47,477 nt of DNA from an uncultured Gammaproteobacteria bacterium (GTDB lineage: Bacteria > Pseudomonadota > Gammaproteobacteria > SZUA-152), in contig CAJVYS010000008.1 of the NCBI GenBank assembly GCA_913009875.1, forward strand, positions 1-47,477. The letters are read 5' to 3'. The notes below the pieces were generated by a model, which was given only the letters and a program-made list of their open reading frames with translations, was not told the origin of the DNA and did no database searches. This document shows positions 33,914 to 43,238 of the stretch, piece after piece. The translations under genes and the position numbers were made by a program. Within the stretch, counting starts at the first letter, position 1; each line of letters starts with the position of its first letter.

Positions 33914-34209
33914 AACGCTTCTCCACACAAATATGTGGGAAGTGTACACGTACTAATTAGACTTTTGGCTAATACCCAAGCGCCAAGCAAAGCGATAACC
34001 TCCGCCCGGATATGCGCAGAAAAGTGCAGACGACAACATGGTCAGAGGGTAGCGCGATACTCGTAACTGCAAAATAAACTGCCCCGCAGCAAGCTACGGG
34101 GAATTTACCCAAAATGATTAAAGAGTATCCGCAGCACCGGAAAGGACAGCAGCATTATATCGAACCACGGATTCATTTTTTTGGTCGAAATTATTACATG
34201 GAGATTGAT

Positions 34210-37200
34210 ATGGGTAGGAAATACAAATGCGGGGTAATAATTTTAATACTGAGCATGCTGCTAATGCTCAGTGCATGTGGAGGAGAAACAGAGACGCCAC
34301 TCGTCATACCCGTGGATACCGATGGCGACGGCCTGACAGATATACAGGAAACAGGAACTTACGGCACCTCACCGGTTATGGCCGACACCGATGGTGACGG
34401 TTACAGCGATGGCGATGAAGTACTGCAACTGGGCGTCGGCAACAGTAATCCCTATGTTTATAACCCCCTGGTGGCGGATTTGCCGCAACTCAAAGTAGAA
34501 ATCACCAGCATTCCCAATATCGGTTATGACTTTTCCGATAGCAATGGGAAGACATACCAGGACAGCACCACCCGATCCCAGTCTCAGTCAACATCAACCT
34601 CGACCAGCTTCGGTGGAAGCGTCACGGTCGGAGTCGAAGCAAAAGCAGAGGTCAGTGCGAGTTTGACCGGGCCAGAAGCGAGTGCCTCGCTTACGACATC
34701 AATGGAATCGACGGTCAGTTTTGACACCACAACCATGACTGAGAATCAAAATACCTATTCACAAATGGTCACGGAAGGTGTTGAGAAAAGTACGACCTGG
34801 AATGGCGGCAATATCAACGTCACGGTCAAGCTATCGAATCCCGGACATATTGCCTATACCCTGAAAGATCTGAGTCTGTCTTCAACCAAGGCTGCCGATG
34901 GACAGGAGCCGTTTCAAGCACTGGCAACGCTGAAATATAAGGGCGGCTTTCCGCCGCAAAGTTTATCGGGAGGCCAATCTCGAATAGACCTACCCTTTGA
35001 GAATACCGACCTGACGTTGCAAAATGTCCGCACCATGTTAACCGCCGCACGTTCGATGAGCATCAAACCGGCCACCTTTGAGACCACCGACATAACCGAC
35101 ACGCCGTTTGCGTTTAAACAGGAGGAAGTCGATGCCAAGACCGCCAAAATCCTGATTGATTATGGGCCTTATGGTGAGTCGGAACTGTATCAGGTCGCGA
35201 CCAATTCCGACCCGAATAATCCGGGGCGAAAATTGAGCGATATTCTCGGTTCGATACTTTCCGTTGCTTATACCGAATCATCCGGGATTACTACAATACG
35301 CAGCAAGCCTGCGACGGCACCCACAGGCACCCAACGCTGGGTTGTGACGAAACGCTATAATCAGGGACAAGGCGGTATTGATGAGGTTTATGATTCGGTA
35401 TCGGGCGCCTATTCTGCCGCTGATATCCACGTCAATGTCGGTGATGAAATTCTGATCGTCTATCTGGAAGACGCCGATGGGGATGGCCTGGGTTACCGCG
35501 AAGAGATTGTTAACGGCACGGATCCAAATACCGCGGATACCGACGGTGACGGTCTGGATGACTATGAAGAGGTGCGAGATGGCTGGGTGGTTGCCGCGAT
35601 CAATCAACACGACGCCAATCGCTATCCCGCCAAGGTTTTTTCGTCACCCATTTCAGCCGATTATGATGGCGACCTGGTTATGGATGCCGCCGAAAAGGCA
35701 CGCGGGCTGGATCCTTATAACGAGGACACTGATGGAGATGGTGACCATGACAATACGGATAACAGTACCGCAGGAGCGCCCTTATCGAATAATCTGACCG
35801 TCACACGAGTGGATTTATCAACCGTCAGGGTGAGCGGCAGCGTGTCGGCAAAATCGCCACAGACCCTTGCGAACGTGGAGCTGGACTGGGGCGATAGCAG
35901 TACGCCTGAAACCTGGAACGGTGGTATTTCGCGTGCACTCAAACCATCAGATCATGTGTATGCGTCGCCGGGTACTTATACTATTACCCTGACCATGAGT
36001 GATGATTCAACACCAACAGCCAATACGTTGGTGCAAACCGCAAAGGTGGTATTGACAAAGTCCTCCCGGGTGTCCACCGGTGGTGGATGGGACTCTGCCT
36101 GGCGGGTGACTCAGCATGTCCGGACGGTGGCTGACCTGAATCAGGATGGTTTTGATGATGTGATCAGAATTGGAAATGCTCGGACTGACGTGATGTTGGG
36201 TTCTGCATCCGGTCTGCAAGCAGAAACTACCTGGTCAACGGCTAACTGGACGACAAATCAGTATGCTCACGTCGATACCGATCCTCGCTTCTTTGTCGAT
36301 ATCGATAACGACGGTGATCTGGATATTGTCGGTGTCGATGCCAGCGCCAACATCGTGCGTTACGGACTGAATAACGGTTCCGGCTTTGATGCGCCGGTAG
36401 ACTGGATCACAGGAATCAATTGGAATGTTGGTTATGACAGCGCCTATCTGGTCGATGTCGATAATAATAACTACCCCGACTTTGTTCATGCTAAACGCAA
36501 TGGCAGATTGACCGTCTATACCTCGAATGGAGCCAGCCTTGCCCACTCTGCGGCGATTGTTGATGCGCAAGCCTGGGGCAGCGGTTATCCTGACCGGAGA
36601 AAATACCCCATTATGGCGTCTGATCTGGATGGTGATGGCTGTACCGACCTGGTTTTGTTTGGCATAGACGATACCTTTTCCAATCGCTCTAACTGTGATG
36701 GGACTTTTGTGGGCTGGACGTTGCTGCTTGATAGCGAACTGGATTACAACTCGAAGTGGCGAACCGAATTACACCATCGGGAATTGGTTGATCTGAACAA
36801 TGACGGCAGACCCGATTTCATCGGATTTGGCACTGCCGGCGTTTCCGTTTACCTCAATACCAGCACCCCGGGCTCTATATCCATCGAGCCCTACACCATC
36901 TGGTCCAGCCAATTTGTCAGCAACCAGGGTTGGGCGATGGAGAAATTCGTTTCCCCCCGGTACTGGTATAACATTTCCCCACGTTACCTGAGCGATGTCG
37001 ATGGTGACGGGTTTACTGACGTGGTGGGTTATGCCAACGCGGGTGTTTACGTGTTAAGCAATAAACTGGGAATAGACCGTACTGCCGGTTTCGCCCCTTA
37101 CTGGTTTGCCGCGCCGGATTTTAATATCAGCTCGGCTACGGGAGGCGAATGGTGGGAAGATCATACGGATCCTTCGCTCGCCCCTATCTCTATTTGTTCC

Positions 37201-37335
37201 TTTTTCATACCTTGCCGGGAATACTTCCCACGCATGGTAGGTGATTTTAATGGCGATGATCGTGCCGATTTTCTGGGATTTGACCAGACCGGTATCATCT
37301 ATCAACCGGCCACCTATGTGACACAGTTTAAATAG
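34210..37335 (+). CDS. Lipoprotein with anthrax-PA/Vip1-like pore module plus PKD and FG-GAP repeats
   Basis: A 1041-residue protein. The lipobox LSAC puts the lipidated Cys at 23. Residues 36-47 ([12 protein letters not shown]) match the paired-calcium site opening the mature PA63/Binary_toxB region. Residues 85-130 follow PA closely: [13 protein letters not shown], then a Ser/Thr-rich alternating stretch (118-190) like PA's membrane-inserting loop. [28 protein letters not shown] and [14 protein letters not shown] (200-355) align by eye with PA domains 2-3. Further DxDGDG repeats lie near 422-515 and a PKD-like domain near 528-617. FG-GAP/VCBS repeats ([27 protein letters not shown]) run to the end. 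PA14 and the PA receptor domain are absent. GC is visibly lower than the neighbours. No toxin A subunit is adjacent. It may form a pore, but this is inferred. GGAG precedes the ATG. The 296-base gap upstream, between the divergent kinase and this gene, holds no recognisable element. Confidence 0.85.
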   Translation: MGRKYKCGVIILILSMLLMLSACGGETETPLVIPVDTDGDGLTDIQETGTYGTSPVMADTDGDGYSDGDEVLQLGVGNSNPYVYNPLVADLPQLKVEITSIPNIGYDFSDSNGKTYQDSTTRSQSQSTSTSTSFGGSVTVGVEAKAEVSASLTGPEASASLTTSMESTVSFDTTTMTENQNTYSQMVTEGVEKSTTWNGGNINVTVKLSNPGHIAYTLKDLSLSSTKAADGQEPFQALATLKYKGGFPPQSLSGGQSRIDLPFENTDLTLQNVRTMLTAARSMSIKPATFETTDITDTPFAFKQEEVDAKTAKILIDYGPYGESELYQVATNSDPNNPGRKLSDILGSILSVAYTESSGITTIRSKPATAPTGTQRWVVTKRYNQGQGGIDEVYDSVSGAYSAADIHVNVGDEILIVYLEDADGDGLGYREEIVNGTDPNTADTDGDGLDDYEEVRDGWVVAAINQHDANRYPAKVFSSPISADYDGDLVMDAAEKARGLDPYNEDTDGDGDHDNTDNSTAGAPLSNNLTVTRVDLSTVRVSGSVSAKSPQTLANVELDWGDSSTPETWNGGISRALKPSDHVYASPGTYTITLTMSDDSTPTANTLVQTAKVVLTKSSRVSTGGGWDSAWRVTQHVRTVADLNQDGFDDVIRIGNARTDVMLGSASGLQAETTWSTANWTTNQYAHVDTDPRFFVDIDNDGDLDIVGVDASANIVRYGLNNGSGFDAPVDWITGINWNVGYDSAYLVDVDNNNYPDFVHAKRNGRLTVYTSNGASLAHSAAIVDAQAWGSGYPDRRKYPIMASDLDGDGCTDLVLFGIDDTFSNRSNCDGTFVGWTLLLDSELDYNSKWRTELHHRELVDLNNDGRPDFIGFGTAGVSVYLNTSTPGSISIEPYTIWSSQFVSNQGWAMEKFVSPRYWYNISPRYLSDVDGDGFTDVVGYANAGVYVLSNKLGIDRTAGFAPYWFAAPDFNISSATGGEWWEDHTDPSLAPISICSFFIPCREYFPRMVGDFNGDDRADFLGFDQTGIIYQPATYVTQFK

Positions 37336-37369
37336 GACATTCTGTCGATAAATGACAGCATAAAAAGGG

Positions 37370-37406
37370 TCGGTGACGGATGGTAGTAATTTGGATCCGT
37401 CACCGA
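37370..37406 (+). terminator. Terminator after the PA-like gene
   Basis: A perfect 12-bp stem (TCGGTGACGGAT / ATCCGTCACCGA) has a 13-base loop and is followed by TCTCTTTAATTTT. A small CTGTC/GACAG hairpin precedes it. It isolates the PA-like gene as a single transcript. Confidence 0.75.
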
Positions 37407-37491
37407 TCTCTTTAATTTTCCAGGAATAATTATCGTCCCAGGAAAATGTCGAGAGTCTGGTGCTCTCTTTCTTTCACCCCACCAAAAAAGC

Positions 37492-37686
37492 TCAGCCAAT
37501 GATCAATTTTGCCCCCACCAGCAGGGTGATCACCTCGAAAGCCCGTTTGATCCAACGATTACCCTGGGTAATGGCGAGATGGGTGCCAATATAACCACCC
37601 AGCAGCGGGCCGGCCGGCGGCATGGGCCGCGGTTCCTGCCCAAGACAGGGCTTGAACAGGGAGTACAGGCCAAGGCCGAGCTGCAA
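37492..37686 (-). pseudogene. Remnant of a TauE/SafE (TSUP) family transporter
   Basis: An open frame of 64 codons without a credible start. Its second half, LLGGYIGTHLAITQGNRWIKRAFEVITLLVGAKLI, has the pattern of the last helix and C-terminus of TSUP anion exporters (GGxxGxxxA...G..R.....F). The first half, LYSLFKPCLGQEPRP, resembles the cytoplasmic loop in the middle of the same proteins (LYFLFxPxLGxExRP). Joining these two would need deletion of about 100 residues. The piece lies between two accessory lipoprotein genes, which points to past deletion or insertion here. The rest of the 490-base gap holds only the terminator upstream. Confidence 0.6.
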
Positions 37687-37825
37687 GAAATATAATTTGA
37701 GGGCTTAATTGTTGAAAAATCGCTTAACAGATAAAGCCATCCGATTTCTACAACTCAACCTGAGGAGTAGTAAGGAGTGGTTACGTTTTTTTGAAAATAT
37801 AACAAACAGAGATAGAGGATATCCC

Positions 37826-40570
37826 ATGCGTATTCGAGCCAACGACACGCTACTCACCCGACTCTGGATAGGTGCTGCACTGCTGTCCACCTTCCTGCTG
37901 ACCGCCTGTGAAAATGGCGGCAGCCCATCAGAAGCGCAGATCGACGCACCGGACACCGTGCAGGAAGAGATCCTCACCGTGGCCGCGAAGATCGATGGTT
38001 ATGTCCTGGAAGACAGCCGTCAGATCGACGACACCACCATGGAATACACTTACCGCGCCAGCCTCAACAATGACGCCTTCCCCGCCAGCCAGGTCACCGC
38101 CCGCATCGCCGAGACCCCGGACGGTATCACCCTCATCGACGGCACCCTGAGCTTCGACAATGTCGCCGCCAATGGCCGCAAGGACAGCAGCAAGACTTTT
38201 GTCCTGCGCCGCGATCTCAGCCAGCCCTTCCGTGTCGAAGACCTGGTGTGGGCTGTCGAGGCCGAGCGTGAGGCCAGCCTCAGCGTCGAAACCGGCCAGC
38301 ACGAGCTGCGCATGGGCCTCGGTGAGACCCGTGACATCAGCTACCAACTGCTGGCTTTCAACCCCGACGGCACCTCCCGCGACCTGAGCCTGCGCGAGAA
38401 CAGCGACCAAGGCCTGCGCCTGGGCAACAGTAACAGCGGCACCATCCGCCTCGCCTCCGGCAGCAACAGCTATCGCCTCAATCAGACGGTAACCGGCCTC
38501 GAAGCCGGACGCTTCGAACTGACCCTTAGCGCCAACCTGCCCAGTGCCGGTCTCGAACAAAGCGTACGTATCAGTGTCATCGTCAAGGCCGACAGCGATG
38601 GCGTGCCCGACGAACTCGACCTGTGCCCCAACAGTACAGCAGGCGATACCGTCAATAACGCCGGCTGCGCCCCGGTCGACGTGGTCGACAACAGCGCCTT
38701 CCGCGATCTGCAAGTGGGCCAGATCACCTTCCGTGTGCGCGAGGATAATCTCGAAGAGCAATACAGCAATGGCATTCTCACCAGCCTGCAGGCCAGCGGC
38801 TCGCTGCTGCTGCTCACTCCCCTGGGCGATATGGTATTGCAGGAGGCCGAGCTGGTGTTCGAATACGGTAATTCTGCCCTGGCCGGCATCGAGCGCCTGC
38901 GCGGCACCGCCCAGGTGCCCTTCCCCAACGTCGGCATCCTCGCTGATGCCGAGATTGGCACCCCGGTGATCGCCGATGTCGGCCTGGACTACGGCAGCAA
39001 TCTGGCCGACCTCGAAGCACCGCTGAAGGACGACCGCCAGTACCTGTTCTTCAAATTCAGCGCCGGTTTTGAGGCCAGTATCGGCCCCATCGGCTTCGAG
39101 GCCCCCGGCGGTCAGTCCGTCACCTTCGTCCTCGATCCCCAGGACCCCTTCTTCTTCCTCACCGGCAGCCTGCCCGGCCTGTCCGAGATCGCCGGCGTAG
39201 AAGACCTCGGCATCGCCATGTCCCTGCAGGGCCTGATTCCCTTCGCCTCGCAGACCACCTGGGGCATCGGCGACGGCATCGGCAACTTCGACGCCAACCT
39301 CTATTTGCAAGGCGTCATTCCCTTCGCCCGCCTGCCGCTGAACCTGGACGGCTCGCTGGTGGTCGACGTGGATGCCAACGACGACGGCAACACCCTGTTC
39401 AACAGTCTTGCGCCAGACGTGGAATACGGCGGCAATGGCACCCTCAACGTCGGCGTCGACTTCCTCAAGTTCTTCAGCTTCGGCTTCGAACTGGGCAACG
39501 CCAGCCTCGGCATCAAGATCACCGAGGGTGAGCAGAATGCCTACTTCAGCGGCATGCTTGAGCCCGATACCAGCTTCCTGCCGCAGGACGTGGTGCCCAT
39601 CCGGCCCAATGCCACAGTCAATATGGCCGGCTTGATCAGCGACGACATCGCCAAGTCCTTCCTGCGCGGAGAGGGTGAATACGGGCTTGATGCCTCGAGC
39701 CTGGGCCATCTGGTTGGCGTCAACCTGGGTGACCTGACCACCACCAGCGCCACCTTCAGCGCCGACCGCAACGGCGTGCGCCTGACCGGCCTCACCCGCA
39801 GCAGCATCTACCCCGGCGTCATTTTCGACGGCGACGCCCAGCTGGACGCCAACTTCACTGGCTCACCCAGCGATTGGGGCATCGGCATCAGCGGCCAGAT
39901 GGAAATTGCCGGTACCCCCATCAGCCAGGGCCAGCTGCAGGTTAGTACCGCAGGCATGTTCGTCAGCGGTGATTTCGTCACCCCGCTGACACGCATCGGC
40001 ATGAGCGGCCGCATCGACGCCAGCGGCATCGAGATGCGCGGCAACACCGGCATCACCATTCCCATCAGCGTCGTGGAGACGGTGGTGGAATGGGTGGTGA
40101 ATGGTGCCATTTGCGGCTACGACAAGGTAACGGATGCTGCCATCTGCGGTTTCGACACTGTCACCAGTGGCGCCATCTGTGGCTACAAAACCGTTACCAG
40201 CGCCGCCATCTGCGGAACCAAATGGGTGACCAGCATCATTGAGTGCGGTTGGAGCGTCATCACTGGTCAGGGTGGCTGCAATGTCGCCAAGTCCTGCGAC
40301 GTAGCCAAAACCTGCTCAGTACCCGCAAGTTGCGATATCCCGCGCGGTTGCAACAAGACTAGCTATGTCACCCTGCCCAAGGGCGAGTTCCGCGGTGACA
40401 TCGAGCTGCTGCTGGGCAACCAGGGCATTGGCGGCGAAGTGAGTGGTGACTACTGCCTCAATGGCGACTGCACCACCCTCACCGGCGGGCGGGTCAAGGC
40501 CGGTATTAGCGGCCTGGAAGCCTGCATTACCATCCCCGGCGGTATCGGCGAGGTGTGCGCACCGATCTGA
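37826..40570 (+). CDS. Large lipoprotein with two C-terminal cysteine repeat arrays, unknown function
   Basis: A 914-residue protein that is not recognised as a whole. The lipobox LTAC sets the lipidated Cys at 28. A thrombospondin-3/OmpA-linker-like calcium motif (DSDGVPDELDLCPN...CAPVD) lies near 254-285. A long beta-rich middle (about 295-750) has repeated Gly/Asp/Asn-rich strands, possibly a beta-helix or lipid-transfer-like fold. Near residues 757-812 an 11-residue unit, [GA]AICGYDxVTS, repeats about five times. It is followed by a C-x5 array (CNVAKS, CDVAKT, CSVPAS, CDIPRG, C; about 817-842). The end contains four more cysteines. AGAGGAT precedes the ATG. It is surface-exposed or periplasmic, inferred from the lipobox. 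It ends at a strong terminator. Confidence 0.8.
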   Translation: MRIRANDTLLTRLWIGAALLSTFLLTACENGGSPSEAQIDAPDTVQEEILTVAAKIDGYVLEDSRQIDDTTMEYTYRASLNNDAFPASQVTARIAETPDGITLIDGTLSFDNVAANGRKDSSKTFVLRRDLSQPFRVEDLVWAVEAEREASLSVETGQHELRMGLGETRDISYQLLAFNPDGTSRDLSLRENSDQGLRLGNSNSGTIRLASGSNSYRLNQTVTGLEAGRFELTLSANLPSAGLEQSVRISVIVKADSDGVPDELDLCPNSTAGDTVNNAGCAPVDVVDNSAFRDLQVGQITFRVREDNLEEQYSNGILTSLQASGSLLLLTPLGDMVLQEAELVFEYGNSALAGIERLRGTAQVPFPNVGILADAEIGTPVIADVGLDYGSNLADLEAPLKDDRQYLFFKFSAGFEASIGPIGFEAPGGQSVTFVLDPQDPFFFLTGSLPGLSEIAGVEDLGIAMSLQGLIPFASQTTWGIGDGIGNFDANLYLQGVIPFARLPLNLDGSLVVDVDANDDGNTLFNSLAPDVEYGGNGTLNVGVDFLKFFSFGFELGNASLGIKITEGEQNAYFSGMLEPDTSFLPQDVVPIRPNATVNMAGLISDDIAKSFLRGEGEYGLDASSLGHLVGVNLGDLTTTSATFSADRNGVRLTGLTRSSIYPGVIFDGDAQLDANFTGSPSDWGIGISGQMEIAGTPISQGQLQVSTAGMFVSGDFVTPLTRIGMSGRIDASGIEMRGNTGITIPISVVETVVEWVVNGAICGYDKVTDAAICGFDTVTSGAICGYKTVTSAAICGTKWVTSIIECGWSVITGQGGCNVAKSCDVAKTCSVPASCDIPRGCNKTSYVTLPKGEFRGDIELLLGNQGIGGEVSGDYCLNGDCTTLTGGRVKAGISGLEACITIPGGIGEVCAPI

Positions 40571-40620
40571 TCCGCGAGCAAGTACAGACGGGGCAAGGGT
40601 ATCTTCGCCCCTCGCAGTAA

Positions 40621-40651
40621 AAAGCCGGCATCGTTGTGTGATGCCGGCTTT
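40621..40651. terminator. Bidirectional terminator between the lipoprotein and ccdA-like genes
   Basis: A perfect 12-bp stem (AAAGCCGGCATC / GATGCCGGCTTT) has a 7-base loop, with an A run upstream and TTCTTTTG downstream. It serves both converging transcripts. Confidence 0.9.
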
Positions 40652-40698
40652 TCTTTTGTCTGTGTGGTTTGCACGGGCTGGGCCTTAAGGTTTGCCAC

Positions 40699-41397
40699 TC
40701 AGGCCAGCCACAGCAGATACGCCCCCACCCCCAGCAACAAGAACGCGGAGACCTGGCGCAGCCACTGCCGATGTTGTGGCGAAAAGAACCACTGCTGCCA
40801 GCGTTCCAGCCCGTGTCCCACCAGCAGCAGGGGCAAGCCCGTCCCCAGTCCGTAAACGAACATCAGCACGCCGCCGAATAACAGATCACCCTGCATGGCG
40901 ACCAGGCTCAGGATGCCGAGCAGGATGGGCGTGGCACAGGGGGCGATGGCCAGCGAGAACAGCAGGCCAGCGCCGAAGGCATGCGCCAGTCTCCGGTTGC
41001 CGCTGCGTTGCGGTGCTGGCAGACGTAGCGTGGGCAGGGGCAGCAGGCCCAGCAGGTTCAACCCCATCAGTAGGGGCACGGCCGCTAGCAGCAGGCGAAA
41101 GCCGTTGTCGAACTGGCCGAACACCCAGCCCAGCGAGGCCGTTAGCAGGCCCATCAGGCCGGTGGCGGTGGCCATGCCCAGAACGAACCACAGGCTGCTG
41201 CGGGTCAGGCTCGTATGCACCGGCTGCCCGTCGGACTGGCTACCCAGCTCTCCACCAAGGAAGCCGACCACCGCTGGATACATGGGCAGGCAACAGGGAT
41301 TGAAGGCCGTGATCAGCCCCCCGACGATCACCAGCGGCAGGGCCAGCAGGGAACCGGTGGAGAGGAACGGCGCCAGCCAGTCGGCGAAATTGTCCAT
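40699..41397 (-). CDS. CcdA/DsbD-type thiol-redox membrane protein
   Basis: A 232-residue inner-membrane protein of the cytochrome-c-biogenesis CcdA/DsbD transmembrane family (LysE superfamily). Six helices are visible. The two redox cysteines expected are in ITAFNPCCLPMYPAV (near residue 34) and SLAIAPCATPILLGIL (near residue 150), both with the family's proline-flanked context. It would carry electrons from cytoplasmic thioredoxin to periplasmic acceptors. The frame remains open 82 codons upstream in sequence overlapping the thioredoxin-like gene; the ATG used lies eight bases after that gene's stop. It is the last gene of the arsR-mtrA-like-trx-ccdA run. Confidence 0.88.
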   Translation of the reverse strand: MDNFADWLAPFLSTGSLLALPLVIVGGLITAFNPCCLPMYPAVVGFLGGELGSQSDGQPVHTSLTRSSLWFVLGMATATGLMGLLTASLGWVFGQFDNGFRLLLAAVPLLMGLNLLGLLPLPTLRLPAPQRSGNRRLAHAFGAGLLFSLAIAPCATPILLGILSLVAMQGDLLFGGVLMFVYGLGTGLPLLLVGHGLERWQQWFFSPQHRQWLRQVSAFLLLGVGAYLLWLA

Positions 41398-41405
41398 GCG
41401 CGGCG

Positions 41406-41810
41406 CTATGACTGGCCAAAGGCCGCCAGAGCATCGCGCAGCCTGCGCTGCACCGCCGGACTTTCGCCCACCACCTGCCCCACCTTGCGGCCTTCGGCGT
41501 CGATGAAGATCACGCTGGGCAGGAAGCGCACCTGGTAGCGCTCGATGAGGGGATTGCCGGCGGACCAGTCCATCTGCAGCACGCGGATGTGGTCGCCGTA
41601 GTCTTTCGCCGCCTCGTCCACCAGGCGGTGGATCGCGCGGCAATCGGGGCTGTTGTCACCGCGCACCAGCAGCACCGCCGGGCCTTCGATGCCTTCCGCC
41701 GACACCGTCGCCGTGCGCGTTCCCTGCCAGTACTTGAAGCCGAACATCCCGGCCAGCAGCAATAACACCGGCAGCCAGATCTTCGGAGATACCCTAGATT
41801 GTGGGTTCAT
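41406..41810 (-). CDS. Membrane-anchored thioredoxin-fold protein with one active-site Cys
   Basis: A 134-residue protein. An uncleaved N-terminal helix (about residues 10-27) puts the thioredoxin-like domain in the periplasm. The active-site position reads RGDNSPDCRAIH, so only the second cysteine of the usual CxxC remains. The cis-proline segment YQVRFLPSVIFIDAEGRKVG is intact. A single-cysteine thioredoxin domain may form mixed disulfides or accept electrons by another route. Directly followed by a CcdA-like gene, which normally feeds such a domain. TauE-like or TlpA alternatives fit less well. Confidence 0.85.
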   Translation of the reverse strand: MNPQSRVSPKIWLPVLLLLAGMFGFKYWQGTRTATVSAEGIEGPAVLLVRGDNSPDCRAIHRLVDEAAKDYGDHIRVLQMDWSAGNPLIERYQVRFLPSVIFIDAEGRKVGQVVGESPAVQRRLRDALAAFGQS

Positions 41811-41846
41811 CGGATACAGTCCTCACTCTCTTCGTCCGCACAGCAT

Positions 41847-42027
41847 GTAGCCTGGGTTGAGCCTGCGAAACCCGGGAAAGACAACGCGCATCTCCTCGCT
41901 GTGTCCTCACAGTGAAAGACAGATCCGGCCTGATATTCATTTCTCTTGTCCCCGTGCACAGCATCTCCTCCCAAGCGATTGACTCTGCAAGTAACATCCC
42001 GGGTTTCGCAGGCTCAACCCAGGCTAC
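41847..42027. repeat. 31-bp perfect inverted repeat bracketing the mtrA-like/trx gap
   Basis: GTAGCCTGGGTTGAGCCTGC... (41847-41877) is repeated exactly in reverse at 41997-42027, 119 bases apart. The sequence belongs to a widespread GTAGCCTGGGTTGAGC-type intergenic repeat. The right arm supplies the last codons and stop (GSLG*) of the MtrA-like gene. The spacer holds no gene or recognisable site. It is unrelated to the GTAGGAGCGG family. Confidence 0.88.
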
Positions 42028-43192
42028 CGTCCGGCATTTCATCGGCCGAGGTACAGCCACAACCGCTGTCCGCAGCCAACGTACCGGCGGCACGACCCTG
42101 CACATAGGCTGCCCCCGTCGCCAGCGCCGCCTCGGCCCGCGCCAGTTCCCGGCCCAGATAGGCGGCATGGTCGAGGCGGCTGATCAGCCCGGCCTCGATG
42201 ACGGCGGCATACAGGGCCGCCGGCGCGGTGGCTGCAAACACACGGTCCAGCACACCCTGGTTGCTGTAGTGTTCGAGCATCAGGCGGCCCCGGGCGCGAT
42301 CCGGGTAGACCACGAAATAGCCCGTCGGGTCCAGGCGCAGGCGTGCCGGCCCGGCGACCTCCTCGACCGCCACTGGCAGCACTTCCACCGCGCTGTCTTC
42401 CACCGGGCCGGGATTGTGGGCGGCGGTGGCCGTGATCAGCCCACACAGCACGTCCGTGTCGTTCTCGCCGATGTGATCCAGCGCCGTCACCTGGGTACGG
42501 AAGGCCGCGATCTGCGCCGTCGAGACATTCTTCAACAGTGGCCGCTTGCCCCTGGCGCCGATGATGCGGCCTTTTTCATCGACACCGTTTTCCAGCAGGC
42601 TGAGCAGCGACTGCCCGGGCAGGTGGCCGATGGCACGCCGGGTGTCCTCGCCGCAGACGATGAGAAAACGGATATGGGGATTGGCCAGTACATTGCGCAT
42701 CAGGTGCTCGATGCCGAGATTCTCCGTGTGCAGACCGCCTGTAATGGCCAGGCCCTCGGGCCGTCGCCCGGCAAGCGCCTCGGCCAGGACATCCGAGTTG
42801 AGGGTGCACACGGCCACCGGGGCCTGGAATCGCAGCACGCGGTAGTCGCCCGGCAACGGCGGCCAGCCCTCGCGGATCTCCGGTTCCTCGGTGGCGCAGT
42901 GGGCCTGCTCGGCCACTGCGGGGTCGATCTCCGCGGCCAGGTTCATCGTCACCGCCGGCCAACAGGTCTCGCAGCCCAGGCAATCGTAGCGCCTTTCCTC
43001 GAACAGCCTCTGCGCTTCGTCGAGCAGCGCGCCCAGCGGCGTGGCGATGGGCACCAAGCCCCGCAGTGCCGTTACGGTGTCGAGGAAACAGCCGCAGCGC
43101 CAGCATTTCTTCGCCGCCAGGGTCTGGCGCAACTCGGCCGCCAGCGCCGTGAGGGTCTTTCCGTCCCGTTCCGCCGTAATGCGTGCATTCAT
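42014..43192 (-). CDS. MtrA-like corrinoid-binding/DUF4346 protein with two Cys clusters
   Basis: A protein of about 392 residues (an ATG two codons earlier is possible). The N-terminal part has CWRCGC (near 30-35) and CLGCETC (near 71-77), suited to Zn or Fe-S. Residues about 115-250 match methanogen MtrA, subunit A of tetrahydromethanopterin S-methyltransferase: GDYRVLRF, HTENLGIEHLMRNV, PHIRFLIVCG, GHLPGQSLLSLLENG, IIGARGKRP. The His in GHxxGQ corresponds to the cobalt-ligating His of MtrA. A DUF4346 domain (about 290-375) follows: LDPTGYFVVY, LEHYSNQGVLD, GLISRLDHAAYLGRELARAE. No methanogenesis genes are nearby. It may carry methyl groups on a corrinoid, controlled by the ArsR-type regulator upstream. 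The last codons come from an inverted repeat. Confidence 0.82.
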   Translation of the reverse strand: MNARITAERDGKTLTALAAELRQTLAAKKCWRCGCFLDTVTALRGLVPIATPLGALLDEAQRLFEERRYDCLGCETCWPAVTMNLAAEIDPAVAEQAHCATEEPEIREGWPPLPGDYRVLRFQAPVAVCTLNSDVLAEALAGRRPEGLAITGGLHTENLGIEHLMRNVLANPHIRFLIVCGEDTRRAIGHLPGQSLLSLLENGVDEKGRIIGARGKRPLLKNVSTAQIAAFRTQVTALDHIGENDTDVLCGLITATAAHNPGPVEDSAVEVLPVAVEEVAGPARLRLDPTGYFVVYPDRARGRLMLEHYSNQGVLDRVFAATAPAALYAAVIEAGLISRLDHAAYLGRELARAEAALATGAAYVQGRAAGTLAADSGCGCTSADEMPDGSLG

Positions 43193-43238
43193 CGACATTT
43201 CCGAAAACGACGAAATGAATGGGCGCGCAAACAGCGGC

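Noticed and set aside
37928-39709. A 593-codon open frame antisense to the 914-residue lipoprotein gene
   Set aside because: It mirrors codon bias of the sense gene (Ala/Gly/Val/Glu-rich), has no domains, and the sense frame has a clear lipobox and terminator.
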